A DNA stretch of 50,797 nucleotides from Fomitopsis serialis (lineage: Eukaryota; Basidiomycota; Agaricomycetes; Polyporales; Fomitopsidaceae), in contig NW_025955244.1 of NCBI RefSeq assembly GCF_022376445.1, positions 1 to 50,797 of the forward strand, read 5' to 3'. Positions 21,203 to 31,508 of this stretch are shown one piece after another; position 1 is the stretch's first letter; every line of letters starts with the position of its first letter. The notes below the pieces were generated by a model. That model was not told the DNA's origin. It was given only the letters and a program-made list of their open reading frames with translations, and searched no databases. The position numbers and the translations under genes were made by a program.

Positions 21203-22891
21203 GCCCGCCCGCTATTCCACTTGCCCGCCGTCTCACGCGCCCGCTGCTCCCCTCACCTGTTGTCGAATCCGCTGTCACTCCCCTTGCCCGCCGTCCTGCT
21301 CGCCCACCATCTCGCTATCCCGTCGTCCCTCTAAGTACTCGTCTTCCTCTCGGCGCTCGCCTGTTATCCCTCTCGCCGTCCTGTTTACCCGCCATTATGC
21401 TTACCCGCCATTCCGCGTGCCTGCTGTCCTGCGCGCCCGCCATCTTGCTTGCCTACGCGGACACTGTACCTGCTGTGGTGAATTTGTACCCGGATGGTAT
21501 GTGGACGGGTCGAGCCTTGGATACACATAGGTATACCTGTGGCCCCAGGCGAATGACTCCTGTGATACCAACTTGTAATGATGTAGTCTAGACCCTTGAG
21601 CTCAATACTATGCAGTCCATAATTTTATAGACAATATGTACCCAGTGATACGAATATATGCATATTATTGCACATGCGAGAAACAAGTACCGACTTCGGA
21701 ACAATACTCACGAATATGAGAGGTGTGATGCATTGGATTGATAATGGCAAGGTATTATTGAGTGTTCTACCATGTTCCGCGTATTATTGACAATTTTAGA
21801 ACATTACCACGAATTACGGAAAGAGGGTTTTCCTGATGGGCCCAGGCTATGACGCTACGTCTGCTCGAAAAGACGCAAGACTTCATGGATAAACCGATCC
21901 ACAACTCTTTGCACGAGCGATACGACGAGTACGACACTTCTCAGCACACTTTCTGTTAGATTTGGCCATTGATATGTTTTCAGCCTTAGGAAAGAGAGAC
22001 TCCATATGAAACGCGGGCTTGCATGGCGCACAAAGAAATGGAACAAGATCGTGACGTACAGGGACAACACCGTGGAGCTGAGGCATGCTACGGTGGTATG
22101 CATCATTCCTTCATAATCACTATTGGCGTGTCATTAACGACGATGCTAGGTCTCTTCAGAGCTTGCGCGAAGCATGGAGATGTGGAAGAGGAAGGCCCAA
22201 ACGTCTGCGCAAGGATCTGGTCACTCAGATCAAGATTGGTCGCTCACTGGCACTTCACAGGAAGGTAGGACTGCACCGCTTTTATTTCCTTACCGTCCAC
22301 GGCTCACTGTGAGCTTTGTTAGATGCGCAGTCTCGTCGATCCGCCCTAGACGAGATTGCGTCCGATCTTGGCAATGCTCAATCAATGGAAACAGAAGACA
22401 GTGCAAGTGGCAACCCGCCTACCACGTCCTTAGGTTCGTACCGTCTACAGCTTCTGCCATGCTTCATATGAATCTTGAACATCACCTTGTTGACAGCTGA
22501 CGCCCCTGCTGCACCCGAGGCCGAAGAATCATCTGACCCTTCAACTGCACCTCAGGCTGAAGAAGATGTCACAGGTCAAACGCTCTACGGTGCTTTTCAG
22601 GTGGACTCGCAGGGGCAGCTCATCGGGGACACCGGGTCCGTCATCTCGGAGATCGAATTGAAGGCTATGGTCAAAAGCGGACAAGTGAAGATTTCTAACA
22701 GGCTTGATGACGATAATCCTTTTGGGGACGGTAATGCAGTGGCCTCTGCTTGTAATGTGCCTTGCCCATCCTTGCTAGTACAAGATTCCGACTTATAAGC
22801 TGCAGCACGCAAGGGTCACTCAACCATTAAAGGCTGACCTATGTACGGCTTCATGGTTGAGCACTGCGTTGTCTTGTAGCCTGCGGACGGA

Positions 22892-23345
22892 CTGAGATAC
22901 TCGCGCGCGGGCGCGCTATGCATGTGTGACTCGTAATGTACTTCTAATTTTTGTCAATAATAGCTCTACACGGGCGTCGCTACGTTCATTGTAATCTTGA
23001 AATAGTCGCTCCTTCTGCTTCACGTCATGAGGGTAGTCAACGTCTCCGAGTTGCGGTGCATGCTGGTAAACTTAACGATGCATTGACAGCACCAAAGCCA
23101 GGTCGGCAGCCTGCTGAGTGGGGAGCACGGAAGAGTGTAGCGCGACATCTTTTCCGATGTCCGTGGGCCAGCGTGAAGGAATTGTATTTGCTGGCCACAT
23201 CCCGGCTAATTGGTGCCGCGGCCCAGTCAAAAAATGCGAGCTCATGTAGGTAGTGTCTGGCACATCGACGCAGTCACAATGGAGCAATATCTGTCAGGCC
23301 AGCGACTTGTAGAATGTCATAACTTCCAACAGTAAACTAGATGGA
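22892..23345. repeat. Post-companion spacer repeat (copy of 14935-15345)
   Basis: It carries the 15-mer CGCGCGCGGGCGCGC at 22902-22916 and the same downstream blocks as 14935-15345, ending near ACTAGATGGACAGCAAGCGA. No gene is seen. Confidence 0.7.
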
Positions 23346-23400
23346 CAGCAAGCGAGCAACGATAGCGTACGTGAGACCAATCAATCCGGCTGCATATGGA

Positions 23401-24760
23401 TCATAACGAGGGTATCGGTACGGGAGGCCGCAGCTTCGCGACGAATTTCGCTGTCCGGAAGACGTGCACTGTACCAAGCACTGCGCGCACGAAGCCATTT
23501 TCAGACTTGCCCACCAGCCTCGTTCGCAGCTTCCACCATGAAAGCTTGCGGTATATCTCGTCGAACCGAGACTCCACCTCCGCGATAGTCGGGCGTTTCT
23601 CTGGATCGTCTTGCACCATGTCCGTCACGAGCTGTTCCATGAACTCGAAGCCACGGTAGCGCTGAGGGTATCCATAAGGATCAGTGTGACGGAAACACGG
23701 TACACCCTATAACGAAGCCACATACATTCAGAAAGGTGCGTCGTATGAGATTGCCAAGGTAGTAGATGTCGGTACGGAAGGGATCGGAAGCCACGTTGTA
23801 ACCTTCACCTTGGAACTCTGGCACGCTCTTGTCGCCGCCAATGATTGGCAACTCCTGCGGTTGTACATTTGCAGGGTCGTACTTGCGGGACAAACCGAAG
23901 TCGATGTAGAAGTACTTTGGCGGTCGTTCCGTGCGGCTGCAATGCTTTGAGCTCCCAGAGAAGTCACGGTTGTATACCGGTGCCTCAGGATGCCATAAAA
24001 CGGAATACATCGGTATTGCGTCCATCATGACGTTCAAAATCGAAATGTCCCTTAGCAATCTCGGTGAGCTTCGATCAGGGGCCAATTGAAAACGCGTGCG
24101 CACCTATGCGCGACATGCTGATCATGCATGAAGTGTAATCCCTGGGAAGTGAATGAGCTACAAGTCTACTGGCGCAAGGCTGATGCACATACTACGATAG
24201 CCTGTTTGACGAATGCAACCACTTCTCCTATCGTCAAGAAGTTAGGCTCCCTGAAAGGTTTGAGGAGAGGCATAACGACTAAAGATATCTTGGGGTCGAT
24301 CGGATCCTGCAGGACATCGAGGATTCGCGCGCAGTGATTCCGCGGGTCTTGCGCGAGTTGCTCAGACGAGAGAAACTGTCCGATTTCTACTTCGAATGGG
24401 TGAACGGCAGTATCGACCGCCTTGAGTGTCACCAGCGAACCATCGGACTGTTGAGTAGCGTCTAAGATAGTATCCACCTAAAGATCATGAGGGACTATCA
24501 CATTCGGACACCAGAACCGATCGCACCAACGTGCTATGACCGTCTTCGCACTCTCTGTAGTGTTTCTTTGTACCAAGCCATGAAGGTTTCCAGTCCAGCC
24601 TGTATCGTGGACGCAGCATGTATCCCTGCTCTTGAAGCCAAGACTGGCGATCGCGCCAGAAGTATTCATGGTCCATTAGCCCGCCCTCCAAGTAGTCCAA
24701 TTGGGTGGCGGGGCCCGCAGGCGGCACGCCAGTGTCGACTGCGGTTGCTTGCACCGTCAT
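23401..24760 (-). CDS. Protein-kinase-like protein, array copy D
   Basis: Five exons (24760-24527, 24477-24193, 24141-24104, 24050-23726, 23661-23401) give 380 residues. Exon 1 is slightly longer than in A-C and exon 4 is one codon shorter (MYSVLWHP for MYSQKLWHP). Lys about 97 (GSLVTLKAV), HRD 185-187 (the Arg codon is split by intron 3), DFG 236-238 (YFYIDFGLSRKYDP), GGDKSVPEFQGEGYN, DIYYLGNLI and DDPEKRPTIAEVESRF are all intact. Divergent companion D' lies 762 bases away and is both disrupted and shortened. Confidence 0.86.
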
Positions 24761-25522
24761 GGTGTATCAGTCTCTCCTAAAGACGAGCGGGAGGAGTATG
24801 TCGGCGATCCTGCAGCATACTACGAAGGGATACAACACAGGCGATCTTCTCAGGGCAGTCTATTGTTTGTTCGCGTCCCCATTGTTCAAGTTGGTCACGG
24901 CACGGATGTGGGCGTTTGTGCGGCGAGCGCCCGCCGCGTGATCGGGCGGCTGAGTAGGCGCCCATGCCGACGCGCACTCCGCAGGTTGGACTTCAACATG
25001 TTCCGTTATGCTTATTTTTCACCGGAGAACCCTGGGCGACGCATTCGCGGATTTCCTGCCTCCTCGTCGCCCTGATACTCGCAAAATAATCTCTTTTGTT
25101 TCATTCTGCAGTACGTACATCTCAGGTGGATCTGATCATTACGTTGCCACTGCTCTGGCGGAACTTGTGCCAGACAAGGACAGACAAATTGGGACGAGAA
25201 ATGATGGTTGTCGCCCAACGTAACGTCTAGAATCTTGTGCAGTGCAGTTTGGATTGACTAGATTGTCACGACAAGAATTATTGTGTTTTGTGCTTCTGGC
25301 AGGGCCGTCTCCATGTACGCGGGACAGCCGACCTTGACGTGATCTTCGGATACACTGAACCGCCGTCCCCTGCACAGGACATAGTATCCAGGACGGTGCC
25401 TTATTTATCGTGTTCTATCTCCCGTGGTCTCGGCCGCGACTTATTAAGACCATAAGTGCACCAGACTCAGCACCTCACTCCGACTACCTACTTTGCCTCC
25501 TTTCTAGTTTCTACTAGGCACG
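24761..25522. promoter_or_regulatory. Bidirectional promoter region, unit D
   Basis: Shared blocks at about 24860-24970: TATTGTTTGTTCGCG, ATTGTTCAAG, ACGGATGTGGGCGTTTGTGC, GGCGAGCGCCC and GTGATCGGGCGG. This is the fullest version of the motif set seen in the array. Confidence 0.65.
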
Positions 25523-26398
25523 ATGTCTTCAGATGACGTTCTTCATCAGCAAATGTGCGCGGGTTCTGAGGGCGCCTGAGGGATCTGAGGCGTCTGATCC
25601 GGTGCCTGAGAGCTCTATCGCATCTGAAGCAATCGGGCGTCTATGGCCGCGCCGTTCGTCGCTCTCGGTCTGCTCATTCCGTGCTCGTTCTCTCAGGGCG
25701 ACGCAGTCCACTCAGACCCGTCAGACCCGTCAGACCCTCCGGGCGCGACCTCAAGCCACCCGCAGCGAATCTCCCCCAAGTCCACTAGGCGCCTGCCCTA
25801 AACTGCGCCACGCTGGCACCTCGCCACGTCATCGTTCCCTCGCCTCTCCGTCGTGTTACTCGCCTTTCAAGTTCCCCACCTCTCGACTTGGTGCGCTGCG
25901 CTGTTCGTCGCTGACACGCAGCGGCTGCAGAAGCCTGTCGCGACGCACGAGGCGTCCGGAAGGGTGCACAAGCGCCGGCTTGCCCGTAGCCACGATGTGC
26001 GGCTACAATGCACAGCGAGCGGACACCATCGCGAGGGCCGCGCCTCCCACCTCCACCATGCCTCGCTAGCCTCCCTTCTCACTGCCTCTCCACTCTTTAA
26101 CATCTACAACCCTCGGGCAGCCCGCGGAATCGCTGTGCATCGGCCTAATGCATGCAGATGAGCAGAACATCGCGGGGAGAGGCCGCGTCATTGTGACGTG
26201 GCCCGGCCAGCGCGAACCCCGCGATCCAGATTTTATGCCCAACAGTGTCGCGCGTCGGGTGGACAGCGCTCGGAGGAAAGCTGAGACAGAATAAGTAAGT
26301 TTCCTTTCCACTCACTCTCCCGTGTTGCCCTGTCATTCATGTACTGTTACCTGTCGCCCGCTGCCGGCTCATACGCATCAGAAGTGTTCCGAGGACGT

Positions 26399-26945
26399 GA
26401 CGACCCCGCGCAAGAGCGGGTTCGTCACCTCGTGCTCTATGCCCGCCGCCACGTCACCGCCTTCCACCATCGCGCCACCCCGCCCTCTATGCCTTGCAGA
26501 CGCACCAAACACATGCCGAACACAAGACGACCCCGCATCACAGCGGGGGCGTCCATTCGCATCGTACCGCCCTCCCCACCACCGCATCTCTCTCCCTGCT
26601 TACTACCGCCCTCCCTAGCACGTCACGCGTCTCGCACACATCACAAGCGTGTCGCGGTCTTGGCACAAACGACGGGCGACCCGCAGAAGAGCGGGGCCGT
26701 CCGATTCTGTCCGTTTGCCACCGCCTTCCCAGTCTGCCCCCGCTGTCCCAGCGTCCCAGGCATCCTGGCGCGACAACGGGACATCTGGTCGTAGATTCGG
26801 GCCCTCCCCGCCACGTCACTGCCTTCTCGCCATGCCTCAGCCCTCCTACCTCGCCGCCCCGCGCTCTGCAGCTCTCGGACGCGTGAAGCGCATGCCGAGC
26901 ACGTAGCACGTACCCATGACGACCCCGCGGAAGAGTGGGGTTGTC
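26399..26945. repeat. Four copies of a 28-nt imperfect hairpin
   Basis: GACGACCCCGC-loop-GCGGG-type inverted repeats occur at 26399-26426, 26526-26553, about 26674-26702 and 26918-26945. The arms vary between copies but remain largely complementary. They are embedded in a longer diverged repeat: 26771-26860 resembles 27049-27138, about 279 bases apart. All lie inside element 2. Confidence 0.65.
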
Positions 26946-27608
26946 TATTCATGGCTGCCGCCTTCCCAGTCCTCCCCTGCCGTCCTACAATCTCCCGGGC
27001 GCGTGCGATGCACGCCGAGGACCTACCGCACACGCCAGGCGACCCTGCACAATAACAGAACGTCTAGTCGCGAGCTTGGGCCCTCCGCGCCACGCCACCG
27101 CCTTCTCGCCCTGCCACAGCCCTGCTACATCGCCGCGCCACCCTCTACCATGCGGCCGGCGAGCGTGTGGGCGAGCGAGCAGACGGCGGGAGAGTGGGCT
27201 GGCGAGCGGGCGAGCGGGCGGGCGGGTGAGCGAGCGGGCGGGCGAGCATGACTGACGAATGGAAGGTGGGCACGGAACAATCATGAGTGACTGCGACGGG
27301 CAGGGCGCGCGCAACGCACGCCAACCGCGAGTACCTACACGATTGCCCACGGATCCGCGGCCCGTGGACATCAGTTCGCCGAACCTCGACACGATAGCCC
27401 GACGCCCAGCAAGTGGGGTGTTGTCGGAAACGGCAAGCACAGTGGCGAAGGCAGGGTGGGTATGTGGGTGGGCAGACAGGTAAGATCACGATGAGTACTA
27501 GCTGGTAGTTTACAATGTATTGTATGTCTATTAGTACTACGTTCTGTTACGCTCTAAGTAGCAGTCTGACGACCATCTGAAATGGTCTGAGCAACGGTCT
27601 GAAGGCCG

Positions 27609-27639
27609 TCTGACATCAGAGATTGCTTCTGATGTCAGA
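27609..27639. repeat. Perfect 12-bp hairpin near the right end of element 2
   Basis: TCTGACATCAGA, loop GATTGCT, TCTGATGTCAGA. The stem is perfect and consists of the subterminal TCTGA/TCAGA motif in inverted orientation. Confidence 0.85.
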
Positions 27640-28230
27640 ACTAATCTCCCGTTGTCAGACGTGAAGTCTGACGGGTCTGAAGAGTCTGAGTCAGTACTCT
27701 CAGACTGCTTCAGACAAACTCGCAGTTTTGCTGATGTTTCTACACTCGACAACGACGATAAGGCGCGGGCCGACCTGCTGGACAAGCTCACGCTGCTATT
27801 TAGCCCCGGTGCCGTGTTGAAGGAGGGCGACGATGCCCAAGCTGTAACGTTAGAGCTCCTTGAACAGACACAGCCGATAATGGAAGGAAACCTTCACGTT
27901 CGCATACATGCAAAATGGAGAACGTACGTGACCAGATCCCCGACCGTTGGTATGTGCATTTCTCGACTTCTCTGCAACTGGCTCTGAGTGTCGTCACGGT
28001 ATTCTTCCACAGCCAGTCCCACAGTTGACCACGAACAGCACGTCACAGATCAAGTGCTGGTGTATGGCATATTTCCCCTGGATTCAGAGGGGCGCGTCAC
28101 CGAGAATGATCCCGCCGCCGTAATCTTGGAATACGAAATGCAACTGCTGAACGCAGGCCAGCCTGTCGTGCTTTCCCTGAATCCCTTTGTAGATAGTGGT
28201 GATGCCAATGTCTCACCGACTACTCCGTGA

Positions 28231-30150
28231 AGAATCGTCATCGAGAGGTGCTAAAGGTATGCGTCCTGTACGTTTCGAGACGCGGTGTCCTGATAATGCA
28301 TGAGAATTCCATAGGACACCAGGAAGCATTTGATCACAATGGGGCTTCCGATAAGCACGTCATCCTACATCTGGAAGAATGGGTCCAGACGATGCCATGT
28401 TGTATCTGAAAATTCGCGCGCGGGCGCGCCAGGGTCGTGAAACTCGTAGAGTACTTGTATCTAATGTACATGGCTGAGTTGAGTCTCTAAACATACAGAA
28501 TGACCACTAGTACGCTTACTGTGTCTGAATCAAGGTCGTTCATGTGCAGTAATTTTATATTTGGGACACAGCGGCGCTCCAGGTTTTGGTCGCATGCTGC
28601 TTGGCAGTACACTGTACCAACATACCAGCGAGTAGTGCCTCGTACTTCATCCTGGACAGCCTGGTACGTACGCTAATGCGTCAGCTCATCAACTACAGCG
28701 AGACTCATACATCTGTTTGCAGGGACACGAACGTTGGCCGTTGAACGTAGAGATGGCCGCAATACCCGATGCGCTCGAGAAATCGCACCACCACCACCAT
28801 TGTTCACCAATTCAATGTATAACCATGAGCCTGGAAGCGCATGAACCGCAGCGATGATTCTCATTCTAATACGACTTTGGTATCAAGTTCTCGCGTAAAT
28901 ACCATGAGCGTCCTCCATTCCGAGTCCCTCGGCACGAAGCTCAAGCTTAGGCGGCATCACCGTTTCCGAGTCGCCGCATCGCGCCGGGAGCAGCTGCATA
29001 GCAGCGCAATGTCATATGTCATCATTAGTACAAATTCTTGCTTTGGGCAGCAACAGGCCAACTTTAAGCGGCTAGCATATACCGTACAAGACCTTCCGCA
29101 AAAGCCTTGGTACGTCCGTCGCCGGCTGTGGAGCGGTACCGAATAACTTGTGGCGACATGATGGACTGCCATTGCTGTTGCCTTCGTGGGGATGGAACGA
29201 ATTCCATGGCAACAGGCAACTTGACGGAGCGTGCCTCGGTACGTCAGGCTGCACACAAGGACGGCATGCAGCTTGAGAGCATTGATCTCAGAAAGTAAGC
29301 AACCATGCGGAGAAGTCGACGCACCGACTGTGACCCTAGGCTGCATGGCTATTAATTGCAGTGCACAAATCGACTACAGAAAAATCACATACAGTGCTCG
29401 GAGGCCTCATCTGCGCCGCCTCAGGCGCGTGCTATCACGGAGTAATTTACGTGTACGATTCGTCCGCTCCGGCCTGGAGCGTTGTGCGCGGATAATGATC
29501 AGTAAGTACTTATATCATCATGCCGCGTCGAGCGGTATTTTCAGTTTGGCAGGGCCGTCAGTTCGAATCGAAGGTGCCGGCGAGGTCTAACACAATTGAC
29601 AAGCTAAGCGGCCACCACGTCCCGAATTGTCTAATATTCAAAGGGCTTGTGATGATGCAGGTTGTACTTTCGTCCGCACCCTTGTCCTGGATGCCGTATT
29701 TGTGTGCAGCTTCTGAAAAACGCACCCGTTCATGTTTCCAGGGGTCGAATCACTGGCCCATCGCACAGCATTGCACGTTGACATGGGAGAAATGTAATTG
29801 CCGTAGTGGTGCCATGTCGCCGGCTTTGGGTAAGTAGCGCGGGCGTGGCTCCACAACCATGCTTCCGGTGAACACTTGTGCGGAAAGTCAACGGAAAGTG
29901 TTGTATTCCTGTTCGCACGCTGATCCTGGTGCAGGCACGACGGAGCGGCCAGAAGCGTACCTATCCCATCGACGGGTATCGATGGGCCGCGTGGAAATGA
30001 CACTGTGCCTGTAAGAAGATGACAGGCCGCTCAGCGAAGCCTGGGACAAAATATAGTCCAGTAACCTTGAACGAGAGCAGACCCGGAAAGCGGCGACAGC
30101 GTAGAGGGTGTTGTGAATACATCCAAGCGAGATCGAAGCGAGCACGTAGA
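28231..30150. other. 1.9-kb spacer between D' and kinase E, no supported gene
   Basis: It begins with the 15-mer CGCGCGCGGGCGCGC at 28415-28429. The right end (about 30060-30150) resembles sequence 3' of kinase C. In between, short ORFs in all frames lack motifs. The stretch is about 1.3 kb longer than the spacer between C' and kinase D, so it may hold an unrecognised insertion. Confidence 0.5.
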
Positions 30151-31508
30151 TCATGAAGATGGAGTCGGTACAGGAGGCAGCCGCCTCGCGACATATTTCG
30201 CTGTCCGGAAGATGTGTCCTATGCCGTAGATCGCTCGCTCAAGGAGGATCTCGTTTTTCCGCACCAACCTCGACCGTAACTTCCACTTCGAAAGCCCACG
30301 GAAAATCTCGTCGAACCGGGTCTCCACTTCGGCGATGGCGGGTCGCTTCTCCGGATCGGTCTGCACCATGTCGACAACGAGCTGTTTCATGAACTCGAAA
30401 CCGCGGTACCTCTGTTGGTCCGTTATGGTGAGGCAAAATTGATATATCGTTCTCGTAATGATGAGGAGACGTACAATCATGAACTCGGTTCGTATGAGAT
30501 TACCAAGGTAGTAAATGTCCGTATGGAAAGGATTGGAAGGTTTGTCGTAGCCCTCTCCTCGAAATTCTGGAACGGATTTGTCGCCGCCGAGAATAGGTAG
30601 CTCTGTCGGTGATCCGTCGGTGGGGTCGTATTTGCGGGAGAGACCGAAGTCAATGTAGTAGTACTTTGGTGGTCGCTCGGTCCGACTGTAATGCGTTGCC
30701 CACCCTGAATGATCGTACTTGTAGCGCGGGTCATGAGGGTGCCACATGCCCGGATACATCACTGCCGCGTCCATCATAATGTTCATGTCGGAGACATCGC
30801 TAGCAGCACACGATGGTCAGTGCCATGAGAACGGTCACATATGACCCACATCAATAATCGTACCGATGAGCTACGTGGTTCTTATGCATGACGCGCAGTC
30901 CCTGTGAACCTGGGCATCAGCTTCGTCCTCGTTGAGAACAGATTCACTAGCACCGTGAGACGCACTTCGATCAACTGCTTGAGACATGCGACAGCCTCCC
31001 CGAAGGTCAGGAAGTCCGGGTCGTTGAAGGCCTTCAGGTAAGGCATCACTATGATAGAGATATTCGACTCGGTTGGATCAGGAAGGACCTCCAGGATGTG
31101 TACACAGCGGTTGCGCGGGTCGGAGGTAATCTGGTCAGAGGAGAGAAATTGACCGATCTCTAATTCATATGGATGAATGTCGATTTGGATTTTTTTCATA
31201 GTGACCAGGTAGCCATCAGACAATCGGGTAGCGTCCATAATGGAGGAAACCTGAGACCTGCATTGGACAAGGAGTCGCATATCCTCGACGAGTGAGGTAC
31301 GCACCAAAGACCAATGACTATCTTCGCGGAACTTATTGGTTTCGCCCTCGAATGGCTTCCATCCCGGCCTATATCGTGGACGCAACATGTAACCGCGCTC
31401 CTCCAGCCATGGCTGGCGATCACGCCAGTAATATTCATCCTTCGTCAGGCTGTCCCATTGGTCGCCCCGTGCGGGCAATGTGTCCGCAGTTGACGGGTCT
31501 GCAGTCAT
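30151..31508 (-). CDS. Protein-kinase-like protein, array copy E (most divergent)
   Basis: Five exons (31508-31305, 31250-30966, 30901-30864, 30799-30475, 30411-30151) give 370 residues. The exon structure matches the other copies but the sequence is the most diverged: VTMKKIQ at the ATP-site Lys (about 87), HRD 175-177 in AHRDVSDMNIMMD, DFG 226-228 (YYYIDFGLSRKYDP), GGDKSVPEFRGEGYD, DIYYLGNLI and TDPEKRPAIAEVETRF. ATG 31508 (MTADPSTADTL) aligns with the paralogs; the frame is open upstream to 31613 and I do not use that start. It is divergent from intact companion E', 883 bases away. This is probably the oldest pair in the array, by divergence. Confidence 0.86.

Larger units (their letters stand above)
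18817..21838. mobile_element. Non-autonomous inverted-repeat element 1 (about 3.0 kb)
   Basis: The two ends form a perfect 13-bp inverted repeat (CATCAGGAAAACC / GGTTTTCCTGATG) that continues imperfectly for several bases. They sit exactly at the points where companion C' homology stops and resumes. Two readings of the borders are possible: termini CATCAG with no target duplication (this restores the reading frame as GDQAQA), or termini CAG with a 2-bp AT duplication. No transposase is visible; the interior is AT-rich sequence plus long GC-rich simple repeats. Element 2 shares the CATCAG...CTGATG ends. Confidence 0.75.
18668..22798 (+). pseudogene. Companion gene C', split by a 3.0-kb insertion in exon 1
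   Basis: The 5' piece (18668-18816) starts MLLNIDSTMADNASQ and runs through LLTKLPASMRVAGVLKEGD. The rest resumes at 21839 as AQAMTLRLLEKTQDFMDKP, HNSLHERYDD and continues through exons 21984-22095, 22150-22264, 22323-22433 and 22497-22798. These hold the basic block (LRKERLHMKRGLAWRTKKW) and the C-terminal block (GAFQVDSQGQLIGD, ISEIELKAMVKSGQ, DDDNPFGD). Exon 2 is 112 nt, as in B' and E'. Apart from the insertion all exons are open, so the break is young. With the element in place the ORF ends soon after entering it (TAA at 18842), so a full protein cannot be made unless the insertion is spliced out. The in-frame ATG at 18692 is an alternative start. Confidence 0.8.
25544..27736. mobile_element. 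Non-autonomous inverted-repeat element 2 (about 2.2 kb)
   Basis: The ends are CATCAGCAAA at 25544-25553 and TTTGCTGATG at 27727-27736, with imperfect extension inward (TGCG and TCTGA on both sides). The hexamer CATCAG and the following AAA are shared with element 1. Both subterminal regions are packed with TCTGA/TCAGA motifs, about 14 of them in 27565-27715. Taking 2-bp AT as target duplication restores companion D' as MSSDDVLHVSTLDND in frame. No transposase is visible; the interior holds diverged tandem repeats and a GC-rich tract. Confidence 0.7.
25523..28230 (+). pseudogene. Companion gene D', split by a 2.2-kb insertion and lacking its middle exons
   Basis: ATG 25523 opens MSSDDVL and is interrupted at once by element 2. 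After the element the frame continues STLDNDDKARADLL, GAVLKEGDDAQAVTLELLEQ, TQPIMEGNLHVRIHAKWR. The exons for the basic middle region are absent. A 63-nt intron (27950-28012) joins directly to a last exon homologous to B' and C' (GIFPLDSEGRV, LNPFVDSGDANVSPTTP). The ancestral exon-1 donor position is still visible as GTACGTG at 27924 in phase 2; using it would break the frame, whereas the donor at 27950 keeps it. With the element present the gene is not translatable as one protein, so I class it as broken. Confidence 0.7.

Noticed and set aside
18819..21836. Helitron reading of element 1 (5' TC, 3' CTGA, between A and T)
   Set aside because: It fits the terminal dinucleotides in both elements, but the ends are clear inverted repeats, no hairpin precedes the 3' end, and excision this way leaves C' out of frame. 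Kept only as an alternative.
25533..27489. Overlapping ORFs of 80-178 codons on both strands
   Set aside because: All lie inside element 2, overlap each other in many frames and show repeat-derived composition (TCTGA repeats, hairpin repeats). No transposase motif.
29566..29590. GTTCGAATC, a tRNA B-box-like sequence
   Set aside because: The flanks do not form a T arm or acceptor stem and no A box lies upstream. No tRNA or rRNA gene was found in the window.
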